Part shown: in pieces, positions 1-11,623 of the stretch
Layout: each line of letters opens with the position of its first letter
How positions within the stretch are numbered: the first letter of the stretch is position 1
Source of the DNA: Cydia pomonella
Taxonomy: Eukaryota; Arthropoda; Insecta; Lepidoptera; Tortricidae
DNA length: 64,000 bases
Assembly: GCF_033807575.1 (NCBI RefSeq)
Contig: NC_084711.1
Span: 11,284,001 to 11,348,000 of the forward strand
Direction of reading: 5' to 3'
Notes under the pieces: model-generated
Told to the model about the DNA's origin: nothing
The model's database searches: none
The model's input: only the letters and a program-made list of their open reading frames with translations
Position numbers and translations under genes: made by a program

Positions 1-45
1 AAAATAACTACTAAAATCGGATCACGGGTATCGGAGTAATCGGTG

Positions 46-122
46 AACATACATAAAAATAAATTGCCACAACCGAATACAGAACCTCCTCCTTTTATGA
101 AATTGAAGTCGATTAAAAATAT
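46..122 (+). repeat. Tail of a dispersed repeat
   Basis: The stretch resembles 57873-57927: both have an 'acaaccgaa' start, an 'agaacctcct' core and an 'aagtcggttaaaaat'-type end. It is the 3' tail of a dispersed family cut by the left edge of the window. No coding is seen. Confidence 0.5.
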
Positions 123-414
123 AAGGCCATGTTATCGCTATGGCTGACAGTAAAGAAGAGAGGGAATCAGAGAAAACCTTCATAGAGTAAAATATAGCAT
201 TGAGTTGCTATACTCAAATATACTTAAGGGCTCTACAGATGATGCAACTATAGCTAAAGAGGACAATACATTCCAACTGGGATAAATTAAAACACGACCA
301 AAGAGTGTTTTAAATAGACACGAGTTGAGAATTGCTTATTCGCACATGTATCGTACAACATTTTACAGTACATATGACTCTTTAAATTTTCAACATAGTT
401 ACGTAATGTGCTAA

Positions 415-612
415 TTATCGCACTAGTGCGGTAAAGTAGCACCATATGTATTGTAAAATAATAGTATATTAGCCAGTACAGAGGCCGGGACGAAAGGGGA
501 TGCCGGCCGAAGACATTTAGACGGCCGAGCCGAGCCGAGTGAGGCCGGATAGGTCTGAGGCGTGCGACCTCATATTTCCCGCTTGTAGTGCTTTTCTCAA
601 ACATGCAATTCA
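415..612. repeat. GC-rich island of unknown origin
   Basis: A GC-rich block with repeated 'gccgag' and 'gaggccgg' words stands out from AT-rich surroundings and is probably a transposon fragment. The open frame across it on the minus strand has no recognisable protein features and is not annotated as a gene. Confidence 0.3.
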
Positions 613-789
613 ATAAACAAAAAAAAAAACAAAGTTTTATTTTTAAAGAAATTATAAGTAAACAAGACAAAAACTAAAACTAACGTGTGTAATTACTATT
701 TCGCTATATTTTAACTCGGTTTTAATAGAAAACAGATACTTCATACATTTATATTTGTATTATGTTTATATTATCTATCATTTATGCTT

Positions 790-1640
790 CACCTGCATTG
801 TGGCCTTAAGCATGGAGTACAATGCCCACATACAGAGAGTAGCTGTAACAACATTTTTAGGACTTATGATTGATGATCAACGTACATGGAAAAATCATAT
901 AGAATATGTCTGTAAAAAAATAAACAAATTCGCATTACAATAACTTGCTAAGGTGGTAGATAATGATGCACTAATAACCGCATATCATGACCTTGTAGCC
1001 TCTATATTAAGATATGGCGTTATTTTTTGGGGAAACTCAGTCCATAGAGATGCTGTTTTCAAAGCCCAAAAAAGATGCGTACGTGTCATTTGTGGAATAA
1101 ACATGAGGGAAAGCTGTGTTCCATTCTTTAGATCGTTAAAAATCTTAACATTTCCAGCACTATATATATATAAAATTTTATAAAATTCAACCACAACTAT
1201 TGAAATTGATATCTCAAGCAAGCTCCCGTACGTGTCCAATATCTTAATAACATCTGTAATAGTCAACACAACACAGCTTTCTTGGGTAAGAGTATACTGG
1301 GTATGGCTCCAAAAATTTTCAATAATATCCCATATTATATAAAGTGCCTGTAACCTGACCAGTTTAAAATACAACTAAAATCATACTTAATAAACAAATG
1401 CTAAATGATTTTTTTGAAGATACCTGAAATAGTTATAACTTGTCCATTTTAAATAGATACTAGTTTAACATGTAAGTACTTAATCATTATATTTTAGATT
1501 TGTGAAATGTTGCTATTTTATTATATTCTAAATGTTTTTATTGCTGTAATATTACTGATAATCCTAGTTTAGATAATTGATTTTTAATAATTTTATTATT
1601 AACATACGTGTGTAAGTATGTGACTTTTTTAATATTTGTA
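790..1640 (+). pseudogene. Decayed jockey/CR1-type LINE, RT C-terminal end
   Basis: Broken frames read 'FLGLMIDDQRTWKNHIE', then a stop, then 'ASILRYGVIFWGNS' and 'AQKRCVRVICGI', and later a 'MAPKIFNNIP' piece. These are the order and motifs of the region after the RT palm in jockey/CR1-type LINEs. Stops and frameshifts break it at about 943 and 1183. The better-preserved relative at 59500-60830 contains the matching 'FLGITIDSHLNWKSHI'. 5'-truncated and dead. Confidence 0.75.
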
Positions 1641-1712
1641 CGCCAATAGGCAAAACACAGAGTTCTATTTTATATATAAGTTACTTTATATATAAGACCT
1701 TAACTGTAACAC

Positions 1713-1991
1713 CTATGTTCCACAAATAAAATTAACTTTACTTTTCTTTAATGTTGAAGACTTTTTAGTTGCTGCTAGTTCTTTATTATATGTCAAAACC
1801 ACGTGTTCTGAGAAACTGTGGGCATTTTTCTTGTTTGTTTTCCAATTTATAAAATTGTGATAAGTAACCATATATTTCGCCTTTGATTTTGCCGGCAGCA
1901 AGTTCTGTATAGCCAATTCTGCTTCTGCTCTTAATTTAGGTGGGGTGCAATCAATAGTCATTTCTTCGACGGTAGTTTCGTCCGAACTCAT
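1713..1991 (-). pseudogene. Crypton-like tyrosine recombinase N-terminal fragment
   Basis: A 92-codon frame starts at a true ATG (1991-1989). After an acidic start comes 'PAKSKAKYMVTYHNFINWK', then a 'SFSEHVVLTYNKELA' segment. This layout (Y..F..WK, then F(S/T)E..LL.Y..EL) is what I associate with the N-terminal core-binding region of Crypton-type tyrosine recombinases and related insect ORFs. It stops soon after, so the catalytic R..H-R..Y part is missing. No introns or downstream continuation are visible. It could be an old element fragment or a small retained gene; the family assignment is from memory of motif spacing. Confidence 0.4.
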
Positions 1992-2102
1992 ATTGAATTA
2001 TTTATAACAAAACAAGATTACAAACAACAAAATTTGTATATACCCCACCTCTATCATTGTGTAGTCTCTATCCCATCGTAAAGCAACTTTCTGCCAAAAA
2101 GT

Positions 2103-2585
2103 AATTAATACCTAATAATAAGAAAATTAATAACCATCCTGGTAATTACTTAGTTTTTGAAGTCGGTGCCAAACTAAAACTTTAGAGAACAAAATTTTAC
2201 ACAATGAAGAACTGTGCCCTTTTTTCATAAAAAGTACTACTGTATACTATATAAGTAATCCAGACCAGACCATCGATCACATAGTAATGGAATGTCCCCT
2301 CACAAAATACATGGGCCAAGTGAACGACTTCAATATCCTGGCTGAAGAAGCGGTGGCTTACCTAAGTAGGGCGAAATTTTAAATTTTAAGTTGTTACTTA
2401 CTATAATTTATACTCTTTACCATTTTATATCCAGTGACATGTGACGAAGCCATACGATAAATAATAACTACTCGTATTATTTTTTCTGTTTGGCAGCAAT
2501 AAATGTTTTTGTTGATTTGGCACCGCCTTCAAAAACTAACTAATTAACAGGATGGTTATTACTTTTCTTATTTTTCCTAATAATA
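2103..2585. mobile_element. Element with ~70-bp inverted ends around a LINE C-terminus remnant
   Basis: The sequence at 2103-2172 (includes 'aataaccatcctg') recurs inverted at 2515-2585 (includes 'caggatggttatt'), with about 70 bp of imperfect arms running into a 'tttttgaag-cggtgccaaa' motif. Between them a plus-strand frame at about 2270-2383 reads 'DHIVMECPLTKYMGQV' and ends in a stop, like the C-terminal tail of non-LTR retrotransposon ORF2. A LINE end appears trapped in a foldback element, or one family formed an inverted pair. Confidence 0.5.
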
Positions 2586-2603
2586 ATAAACCTCGGAATT
2601 AGT

Positions 2604-2672
2604 TGTCAAGCGGACCCCAGGCTCCCATGAGCCGTGGCAAAAAATGCCGGGACAACGCGAGGAAGAAGAAGA
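2604..2672 (+). repeat. LINE/SINE 3' tail ending in (GAA)n
   Basis: The block contains 'gcggaccccaggctccc', 'gagccgtggcaaaaa' and 'gccgggacaacgcgagg', then a short GAA run. I recognise this as a common 3' tail of lepidopteran retroposons. It follows the retroposon remnant at 2103-2585. Confidence 0.55.
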
Positions 2673-3506
2673 ATTAGTTTTTCGTTTCGTCGTATCATTG
2701 TACCTAAGATTTAATTTGCCTAACCCATTCATGGCCACGAACCACGAAGCGTACACAACACGCCGGGCCACCATACAAACCGTTTTCAGCTAAAACGTGT
2801 GACTCAGCTTATGGGTCACGGGGCCTGGCACGAACGTCAAAGAAATTGCCGCTTATGAATCCGGTCCGTTGGACAATATTATGCAACATTTTTACTAACC
2901 AACTGTTTACTGTTCATTAGTGTTCATATTAAAATATATATATATATATATTTACTAATTTGTTGATATTTGTAAGAAACTAAGAATGAACATTTTAAAG
3001 CCTGATCAGAAATAGATGATCATTGTCAAGAGGGCGCTGTTATTTTCATATAATTATAGGGTTCAGAAAAATATGAAAAAAAAGTTCTAATAAAATTCTG
3101 CATCTTAGCGCGTGATTATGTATATTTCTAGTCAGCCTTTACTTTTTAACCATAAACCAGGAGCATAAAGTCGCCAACGAATAAATCGTGACTAAATATA
3201 ATTTCCCATGTTACTCTAAAATACATCCTAATAGAGGGGATCATTTCTTGAGTTTATGTCAGAAATACCACGTTAAAGATAATACCGCCGCTAAATCCGC
3301 CGCCGCCCAGGTGCATCCATTGTTTATTGTCCAAGTGTCTCCGATAATCTTACATGTGGCCGGTCATGAACTTTGTTTTGGTAAACGTCATTATAATATT
3401 TATTTATTGAATCAAGTTATAACATAACATTACAGCTTACGCCAAAGCGTTACGTAGATTCATTACTTAAAAACTACTTATTTATTAATTAAAAACTAAC
3501 TTACAT

Positions 3507-4330
3507 CTACGAATATCTGTCGAGCATCCTTTCAAGCATCCCCTTCCACTCAGATATTAGCCTTCCTATCCCTGTTGCAAACAGATCACACTCTGGTAGG
3601 GCCGTGAGTAAGGAGTTAGCGAGCGCAGTTGCACGCAATACGGGGGAGTGCAGGCGCAGACGAGTACGCGTGCGCACTATGGCCAGTAGGGGCGGTCGCC
3701 TCCGTCTACTACAGTACGCATCAGGTACAGAAAGTTTTAGAAACCTTTCTAGGAGGCCAACACTATCTATCTTACACCTCAAAACCTTAACTATAAAGCA
3801 CGCTAGTCCTAGATTTCTACGCAGCTCTAGTGAATCGTAGCCTAAGTGCCCCTGCAGAAATCCAGTCGGGTACATGAAGGGGTAATATAGATGTATTTTC
3901 CTATATAGGTTGAGCAGGAATTTCTTTTGGACTTGTTCTAGTGCCAGGGTATACTTCTTTTCATGCGGGCTCCACACTACAGCGTTCGTCTCGAGTATGC
4001 TTCTTACGAGTGCCGCATAAAGTGCTCGCGTCGCATCTACAGTAAGCGAGGCCGAGTTGCGTAGTACGAAGCCCAACCTTTGGAACGCCTTGCGGGTAAC
4101 ATCCTGTATGTGTGGCCGGAACGTTAGCCGCGAGTCGAATATTACTCCGAGGTCGCGAACTTCTTCGACGCGGGCCATTGTGCTCCCAGCCATGCGGTAG
4201 TCATGACAGAGAGGCAAGCAAGAAAGAGAAAAGGTCATTACCTCACATTTTTCAATGTTAAATAATAGCCTGTTTCGCAAACTCCATTCGTAAACCGCGT
4301 CGATGTCGTCTTGAAGATTTATAATATAAA
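3507..4330 (-). pseudogene. 5'-truncated non-LTR retrotransposon ORF2 end
   Basis: An open frame of about 275 codons begins just after the RT catalytic box position ('LQDDIDAVYEW') and continues with 'NIEKCEVMTFS', 'VRDLGVIFDSRLTF' and 'IRS/VRSILE-AVVWSPH', typical of jockey/CR1-type reverse transcriptases. The fingers and palm of the RT and any endonuclease are absent, so this is a 5'-truncated insertion that still lacks internal stops and is probably younger than the LINE at 790-1640. It ends at a stop at 3507. No clear poly(A) or target duplication was found. Confidence 0.75.
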
Positions 4331-4865
4331 CAATAGAGCACTTAAAATGTATTCTAGTACTTATTACCACGAAAATGTTTAGAAAAAATCTATTCTCTTA
4401 AATATTTCTCACACACTATTGCGATAATACAATATACCATTTAGTTGGTGACTGTTTAAGCCGCCCTGTTTTTATAATGAAACAAAAAAAATTGCCATGG
4501 TAATGTTTGGTCCTTAGAAATGTTGCTTGCTACCATCCAAACAGTAATCCATTGTAAAAAGGTACAATTTGCAACGAGTTTCGTCATGAAATAAGCTTTA
4601 AAACCAAGTTATAAAGTTTATTTTTGCGTGCTATGAAGATATGTGTAGTTTTTACAATTAGCGCCAGGCCACGGTGACCCATACCTTGAGTCATGACTAT
4701 AACTTCAGGCATAAATATATTTTTGATATTTTTGAAATGTAGATTTATCCATTTGCTTGGGACACGTATGTATCTCGAATTTCAGAATATTTACTATATT
4801 ACACTTTCAGTAAACCAAACTTGAATATTCTAGACCCTGTTTCACTAAAAAAAAACATGTTTACA

Positions 4866-5010
4866 ATTTATTTATTTAAAACTTTATTGCACAAAAGACA
4901 AACTTAATGTACAAAAGGCGAACTTAATGCCATGAGGCATTCTCTACCAGTCAACCTTAGGGCAAAGCAGAAAAGATTGTAGGCGGCGCGTTTAAAACTA
5001 AAAGAAATTG
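4866..5010 (-). repeat. SINE/LINE 3' tail (minus orientation)
   Basis: Reading minus, it contains 'gactggtagagaatgcct', 'ttgtgcaataaagtttt' and a TAAA-rich end. A related copy is at 19905-20035 in a hyccin intron and a weaker one near 52745-52900. Confidence 0.55.
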
Positions 5011-5239
5011 TAATTGAAAGAATTAGAGTCCTAATACACATAAATTAATTATAAACTACTTAAATACATAAAGACACATACATACATTACATAAATAAAT
5101 AAATATATATATACATATATATACATAATATACATACAATTATGTTTTTCAACATGCCTTATAAAGATGGTTGTTAGCTCAAATTATACTTATATTATTT
5201 CGTCATATTACGTTTTGTTTATGTTTAAATCAGAATTTA

Positions 5240-5330
5240 TTCACGACTCACATGTGAGTCACGGGCCCTGCGCGACTGTTTGAACATGACCCATACGCTG
5301 AGTCACGGGCCCTGAATGGGTTAAGTATGT
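5240..5330. repeat. Short repeat with 'gagtcacgggccctg' words
   Basis: The word 'gagtcacgggccctg' or a close variant occurs twice here, and diverged relatives occur near 2800-2835 and 4665-4700 ('gtgacccata'). This is a dispersed family with no coding. Confidence 0.4.
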
Positions 5331-5344
5331 TATATAGATACTAG

Positions 5345-5480
5345 GCGTTTGCCTACGACTTCGTCTGCGTGGAATTTTAAATTGAGTAGCTTACTTTTTC
5401 TACAATCTGCTTTTTATTGATTCCCCATTCAAACTATTACGTCCTTTTCAACCCCCTAAAGGGATGACTACCTAATTAGT
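5345..5480 (+). repeat. Fragment of the 'cgacttcgtctgcgtgg' repeat family
   Basis: It begins 'gcctacgacttcgtctgcg' and continues with 'ttttcaaccccctaaaggg', the same order of motifs as the start of the large degenerate array at 49865-53205. Confidence 0.5.
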
Positions 5481-5689
5481 CAAAAACGATATGGGTGCCG
5501 AAAGACGGGCGAGGATCTGATACAGTTTTAAAAAGTTTCACGGAATGATCGCTTATTATATTTTTGCAATCCGTTATAATGAAGTTAATGTTAGTTTGGC
5601 TTAGCCGCCGTATGCAATTTGGTATATCTGATATTTATAAAGGTGGCATGCCAAAATCGGACAGCGAGAGGAAGATTCCAGCCCTCGAG

Positions 5690-6720
5690 AAACCACCACT
5701 ATGGTGCGAGGCCCTAGGCAGAGCTACAGGAGGGTTGAATTCGGAAATGACAATGGTTAATTGTTTAGTAATGAACCGAAAGGCCGAAGGGCGATATGCA
5801 GGACAGCAGTGCTCAGACACGTACAAAAGGTGACGGAACACAATAATGAGCTTCAAGACCCTAGGTGGCCGAAGAGCGCGCTCCACGTCAGGCCTTAAGC
5901 CCAAAATGTCGCCAATTGCCGATTTATTGTACAGCCATGATAGGATGACTCAAAAAACTGCATACGGCTGCATATGCCTAAAACATTGGATGTCTTGGGC
6001 ATGCGCCGCCAAATGTTGAGTAGCAAGAGAATCGAGATCATACGGAAGTCCTTCATTCCTTCGTGGAGCTCGGCCTTCAGTCGAACGTTTTAAAACACTT
6101 GGCCATTCGTTTTTGTGTGAAAATCGGCCTTTCGCCACGCATAAATGCGCTGCAGGAAAGTTATAGGTCTTACTGAAACACTAAGCTTGGATTTCGGTCT
6201 CGCTTACACTTGGCCATTGGTTCAATTCCAAGTTATGCTCTTCTGCAGCTCGGCTTTAGACTCACAGGAAACTACATATTCTGGACTGCCGACCCTATCT
6301 TTGCGGAGCTTAGCCGTCGGCCTCGCTCAATCTGCGTGTTCTTTTCGAAGCTCTGCTTTCCTGATTGGACGCTTCGGATCTTGTCTTGTGTCGTAGATGG
6401 AGCTCGGCTTCCTGCCTCGCCTCTCGCATAGGTATGGGCATTAGTTCATGACCAAGCTCCATGCTCTTGAAGCTCGGCCTTTGGATTGTCTAAAAGGCGT
6501 TTCCCTGATACGGCGTACTAATAGAGACAGAACAGGCGCCTCGCAAAGATTTTCCGCCCGGGGCCTCGCAGAGCCTAAGGCCGCCCCTGGTCCTTCTTAC
6601 GGCTGTAGCACGGCCGCGTTTTTATCGCCTATCACGTTCTACAAGTACGTAAGTGGGAAAGTGATAAGTTATAAAAATGCAACCATGCTGCCACCCTTGG
6701 TACCAATCTGAGAACCTGCC
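5690..6720. repeat. Repeat-derived region with GGCC/GCTCGGC words
   Basis: The words 'agctcggc', 'ggccttcgg' and their complements occur many times in both orientations over about 1 kb, probably from an old, internally repetitive element. Several frames are open because of the base composition, but none looks like a known protein. Its right end (6711-6730, 'cctgccgcgaaa') resembles the ends of the MITEs at 21411 and 26308. Confidence 0.35.
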
Positions 6721-7200
6721 GCGAAATATGAAAATCGAAATTTTGTTTTCTGCCTATACGAGCACTATACGAGCATATATCACTCTAGCATATACGAGCG
6801 ATAATTCGGTAATAAAATAACACGGACCGAACAATTTTGATCATTTTTTAACTGAAACTACTTACTGTTGATGAACGACAGTTTTATCCACAGGCGAAAA
6901 TTTTCAGCACTTGAATGGCGAAGAATCAGAATATACCAGAGTTTATACTTACCTAAGTTAAATGAATCACCCAGCAGACCCCTAAAAGCTTTGGTAATCA
7001 GGTTCATATATCAAGATCCATATCTATTAAATTATCGTAGTTGTTCCGAAACAACATGAACAGGCAAGTTAGTATTGATGGTTCCATTATTTGTTATGGA
7101 TGTTTGTCCTAAATCTCAAGTTATACAAGTAGTGTAGTTCCAGAAAACAATTTACGAAAAATCATGTAAAATGCACAAGTTTTAAGAGTACTATTTAAAA

Positions 7201-10200
7201 ATGGCATTTGTTTATAGCTGTTGCTTTTGGTTTTCTTTACGCTTGGGAGGCATTTTGATCGGTATATTTTCATTAGTAAGTAATTAAATTTTTTAAATCT
7301 CGATCTAATTTATGCCACAATAGTGGAAAATAAGCATAGTTAGACAGTGCAATATTAGCATACAAGTAGCTTGTAGCACCTGAGAAGTCACATGCGTGTT
7401 GCCAACCTTTTGGTACAAGTATGGTAATGAGTTCACACTGGCAATAGGTACCCTAGTTACTATTTAACTTATTGTCTGTCGTAAACAGACAGGTTTGTCT
7501 ATGTGATAAGTTCTCTAGAAGTTGTAAACGTCTATGACCTACAATGAGTTTGTAACTGCTTAAGCCCCTTAAACCTGATCTACTTACATGCGTGCCAAGA
7601 CTTGCTAAGCGTCAGGGACGCAGCTATGCAGTGGAATGAGATACTAATATCGCTTCCTCCCTCTAACGTATAGGTGCGTCCCTGACGCTTGACAAGTCTC
7701 GGCACGCATGTGAATCAGGCTTTAGGTGGGACGTATGCTACCGGCGTGGTATTAAAATAAATAAGATAGGTAACCGAACTGTGAACCTTAACTTCTAGAA
7801 GTTGACAACTGTAGTGTATTGTGTACGGAAGTTCCAAGATTCGCGTAATACGCAGTAGGTATACATACAAGAACAATGTACTAAATTGACTGTATTGTTA
7901 CCAAAACGAATCTGGCATAGAACAGGAAAGCTATCGATCATAAGAGGTAATAGTACTATTTGCCTATGCAGGTGCAGGCCTTGATAGTATTGATCGGATG
8001 CGGCCTAGCCTACACACACCCCGACCGAGCTAAGGATGACATCGCGATGTGGACTCACAACATGATATTAATATATACAAAGGATTATATAGATGATATT
8101 TTGACAAGTATATTTTATTCTTTTTATATCGTTTTATACCGTCTATGTACCCATGGCACATTATTACATACAACGAATACATATTTATGTCCCAAAACCG
8201 TTACATATAAACCTTAATAGTACTTAATTATATGTAAAAACTTAAGTATAAAGCGCCTTTTGCGGGTAATAGAGTACAGTTGACAAAAATGCATACACAT
8301 AATGCATACACACCCTTACAGGGTTCATGTGGAACTGTATTAAGTAATAAGTAGTTTTAAAGAACTGTAGGTATACTAACATGAGTGCAATAAACAATTC
8401 CGATTTTTATTCATAATAAATTATGGGACATTAACATCATCAGACTTTATGTAATCGTCATAGTGTTTGTCTTGCCTAGAGCAAAATAAACTATGTTATT
8501 CTTATCCCATCTCACCTTAATTTTTATGAACATAAAATTTCAAGTGGACAGTATTGATCCAACTTTTTTGCCAAGTTACCCGTTCGCTTCAATTTGACCG
8601 TTACCTCCCGGCCCGCTTCCCCGCAACACCCCCTTAGACACAAAAAATAAAAAAATACTTACTAAATTATTTTTTGTCGTCAGTAATAATATTTGTACCT
8701 GTGACGTTACAATGTAACGGCCGCCGGCGGCCAACTGGAAGCGAACGGGTAAGTAGTACAAACTTTATATTTTTAAGATGGTAAGCTTATCAGAATACTT
8801 CATCACTTACTACCTACATAGAGAAGGCCTAAAATACACTTGTAAGTTTACTTACTTACGTAAGTACAGCTATACCACAGAATGGAAGTTATGGGAGATG
8901 AATATCATTATCACATTCTAACAAAGAGCTTTGTCCCAGCTTACGTAAATAAAACTTACAAGTGTATATCAGGCCGAAGAGGGGCTTTGCTAAGTTTTTT
9001 ACCTATAACTTCTCGTTTTCAGATTTCAACCGGTATGTCACTTTCGGGATAACAGTCACGTGTTTGTACATAGTGGCATGTATCTTATTCATTTATGGAG
9101 CATATACGGTAAGCATATTAAAATGAGCAAGCCAGAAAAACTAAATTATCAAGAATTTAAATGATTGGATGTCAAAAAACGTCTGGGCGAGTTATTCCCA
9201 CTAGTTACCACCAAGTTGTTACCAGTGGTAACTACTGGGATTTTTTTCCCCACCTTTTACCAGTGGTAACTACTGGGGAAAAAATCCCACTAGTTACCAC
9301 CAAAATTTTGTAAGAGTTCAATACTAATGAATAAAGTAGAAATTACCACTGGTAAGTACTGGGAAAAAAATCCCAGTAGTTCGTAAATTTCGAGTAACGA
9401 TCTCTTGTCATTCTATTTCCGCCTTAATTGGAGTAAAAGAGAAAGATGCCCGAAATTTGTTAACTAGGCCCTTTGATATCAATGTGAACATACGTAACGT
9501 TTTTATTTTTACGTTGACAGTTCCAAAACATACTCCTTATTGGATTTATCCTGGCAGAATTAATTCGGCTGCTATTTTTGTCAGTCTTGGTGGCCACCGG
9601 GTTACTGGTTCTCAAGCAGAACACTATGGACATAGGACTTCTCATCGGCGCTAGTGTCGCCGGCGGCTTTCTTCTTTGTAAGTAATTTCTTCCCTTGTAA
9701 AAGATGCCATTCAAATAGAGGAGACCGGGGATGAAAGTAATTAAAAAGTATTTTGAGGTACTTTCTAGTAAAGAAGAGTAGAAGATACAAAGACGTAGAC
9801 AACTTAGTTTTGATAATGACCAACCAGTTTTATATAGGGCGACCGTACGCGTTGGAGGGTCTGCTATCTTGTGGCCTCGGAAACATAAACATGTACATTA
9901 TTTGTAAGGATAAGTTCGCCTTTGTACAAATGATGTATGTTCTTTCCTGTTTTGTTTCTTTTTGTACAATAAAACGTTTTACTACTACCACTACTACTAC
10001 ATTGACACTTCACGCCAAAGCAAGTGTTGCCATATACCGTTCTCGTACATTTTCTTGTGCATAGTGGTTCTGCCATCTTGTGGGCTACATTAGAAGCACA
10101 AACTTCACATTTTTACCTGACGTCTCCTGTGCTGCCCCCTACAGTTTATGCACACTCCCTATAATAAGTTTTTGGCAAAAATTTATTTTCGCAAGCTTTT

Positions 10201-10865
10201 ATCACTGACTACTTTTCTTTCCACGCGCAATTAATACTCATCGAGACATTTCTAAAAACCCCAAACACAAGTAGGTTGCGTTGATTTATCACAGAGTTCA
10301 GGCTACCTCCTGTCTGCATCATTAGATCAATTTGATAGTACGATAATATTGCATTTTCATTGTCACCCGACTTACATATGTATGCAAAATTTCAGGTCAA
10401 TTGGAAACCAGGAAGTGGGTAAAATTTAGCTTCCAAAATTTGACCCACACAAGCATAGGTACATACACACTAACAGGGCAAGTTAAGTTAAAAATAAAAG
10501 CTTCTAAAAAAGGACAGAGGGAATTATGAAATTTATTACTACGCATCTTCATATTTCAAAAACGCATATCATCCAGTTTAATTTTCTGTCTTTTAGTGGG
10601 AATGTTTTACCTGTGGGTGTGCGCTCTGAATTTGCCGGTACTGATTAATGAAATGGAACGGGACGAGCAGGCTGCGACTATCGCGAAACTACGGCAGGTC
10701 CTCGAGATGACCAACTCCAACCAACTGAGGGCCGCTCAGGGACTGGACGACCACATACCGCTGGCCAACGACAAGAATCGCGGACCCATATACACAGTGC
10801 CGCGGAAAAAAGGAAATGAATTCGTCTCGAGAATTCCCGTTTCGTTTTATTCAAACGTGAATTGA
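7201..10865 (+). CDS. Insect tetraspan membrane protein, five exons, 240 aa
   Basis: Exons: 7201-7275, 7972-8107, 9023-9108, 9521-9677, 10597-10865. Each donor/acceptor pair is GT-AG and the phases agree (0,1,0,1), giving 240 codons from ATG 7201 to TGA 10865. The first three pieces are too short to stand out alone. The N-terminus 'CCFWFSLRLGG' (about residues 7-17) leads into TM1 (16-41), a charged loop (42-75), TM2 (76-98), TM3 (103-130), TM4 (137-165), then a 75-residue polar tail with a short helix 'EMERDEQAATIAKLRQ'. There is no signal peptide. A Cys-rich 'SLR.G' start before TM1 and this topology resemble small insect tetraspans of the DUF4728/pasiflora type, which act at septate junctions; that family call is from memory and tentative. 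The donor of exon 2 (a|gtatat) is the weakest junction. Confidence 0.75.
7563..7730. mobile_element. Palindromic MITE in intron 1 of the tetraspan gene
   Basis: The arm with 'acatgcgtgcc', 'agcgtcagggacgca' (7573-7632) is repeated inverted at 7669-7722 ('tgcgtccctgacgct', 'ggcacgcatgt'). The outer ends pair as 'cctgat' with 'atcagg' and 'taaa' with 'ttta'. A 170-bp foldback element without coding. Confidence 0.7.
8573..8752. mobile_element. MITE with TTACCCGTTCGCTTC ends
   Basis: 'TTACCCGTTCGCTTC' on the left matches 'GAAGCGAACGGGTAA' on the right exactly, about 180 bp apart, in intron 2 of the tetraspan gene. The terminal TTA/TAA may be part of the repeat or a 3-bp target duplication. Confidence 0.7.
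9190..9375. repeat. Cluster of palindromic TTACCAGTGGTAA motifs
   Basis: The self-complementary word 'ttaccagtggtaa' or 'ttaccactggtaa' occurs repeatedly, separated by 'ctactggga-tttttttccc' and its inverse. This gives several overlapping stem-loops in intron 3 of the tetraspan gene. No coding. Confidence 0.65.
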
Positions 10866-11361
10866 AAAATTCTGACAAAAAAACTATTTTAATTGCTAGG
10901 TATATACAAGATAGCCTATATAACCTAACCTGTAGAATACTAAACTAGTCGTCATTCTAATGGACTTTAAATCAATGGGGTTCCTATATTTCTTTAGCTA
11001 TGTCCAATACGATTTAACATCAGATCAGCTTGATGACATTTTAATATTTTAAGTATTGCCATCAGCAGCTAGTAAATACAGACAACCTCCATGCAACGCT
11101 GCGTTCCTCATCATAGTTGCAGGTATTGACTGTCTGTGGGCCTGCAATCGTCGTTTGTTTCCCTCGCAACGCGGGAAAAATTATAACTTTAACCTTTTCG
11201 CCGCCACGTCACTGAAGTAATAAAGTGTCATCACATCAACGCCACGTCAAAAATTGCACGTATACAAACCTGACCAAAAACACAAGCTAGGGGTTATGCA
11301 GTAACTGATATTGGGGTTTTTTACTCGATATTGGCGGAACCCCTGTCTAAAACTGAGAAAT
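10866..11361. other. Intergenic region after the tetraspan gene
   Basis: There is no gene. An AATAAA at 11219-11224 could end the tetraspan transcript about 350 nt after its stop, but it lies in a repeat ('aaccttttcgccgccacgtc' at about 11190, then 'aaaaattgcacgtataca'). A diverged inverted copy of that repeat lies at 19110-19160 in a hyccin intron. Confidence 0.45.
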
Positions 11362-11530
11362 TCATGTGCAGTTTTTTAAACTGAAATAAATGTCATATAC
11401 TATGAAAAAGTGACCAAGGCCTCCATTTCCCCAGGCTGGAATCGAACCACCGTCCTCTGCTATCGCGGCAAGTACCTGAGCCACTCGGCCACCGGGGTCA
11501 CGGCGGCATCGGTCGATTTTTTCCAAGTAC
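11362..11530 (-). repeat. tRNA-derived SINE
   Basis: On the minus strand there is an A-box-like 'tggccgagtggctca' and, about 35 nt later, a B box 'ggttcgattcc', as in Ser/Leu-type tRNAs. The flanking arms do not close into a good acceptor stem, and the sequence continues into a non-tRNA tail ('gtatatgacattta'). A 3' fragment of the same family is at 12660-12735. It is a SINE head rather than a working tRNA gene. Confidence 0.65.
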
Positions 11531-11623
11531 AGGGTGGACAAATAAGAATGATACACTTTGTTTTTAAATTTTAATTACATTAAGTGGAAATTTTATTAAA
11601 TATTTTTTCATAAATATATTATT

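Noticed and set aside
287..670. 127-codon minus frame near the left edge
   Set aside because: It spans a GC-rich repeat and a poly(A)-like run; no protein features.
11410..11500. A tRNA-Ser/Leu-like gene on minus
   Set aside because: The A and B boxes are good but no proper acceptor stem or anticodon arm closes, and a SINE tail follows.
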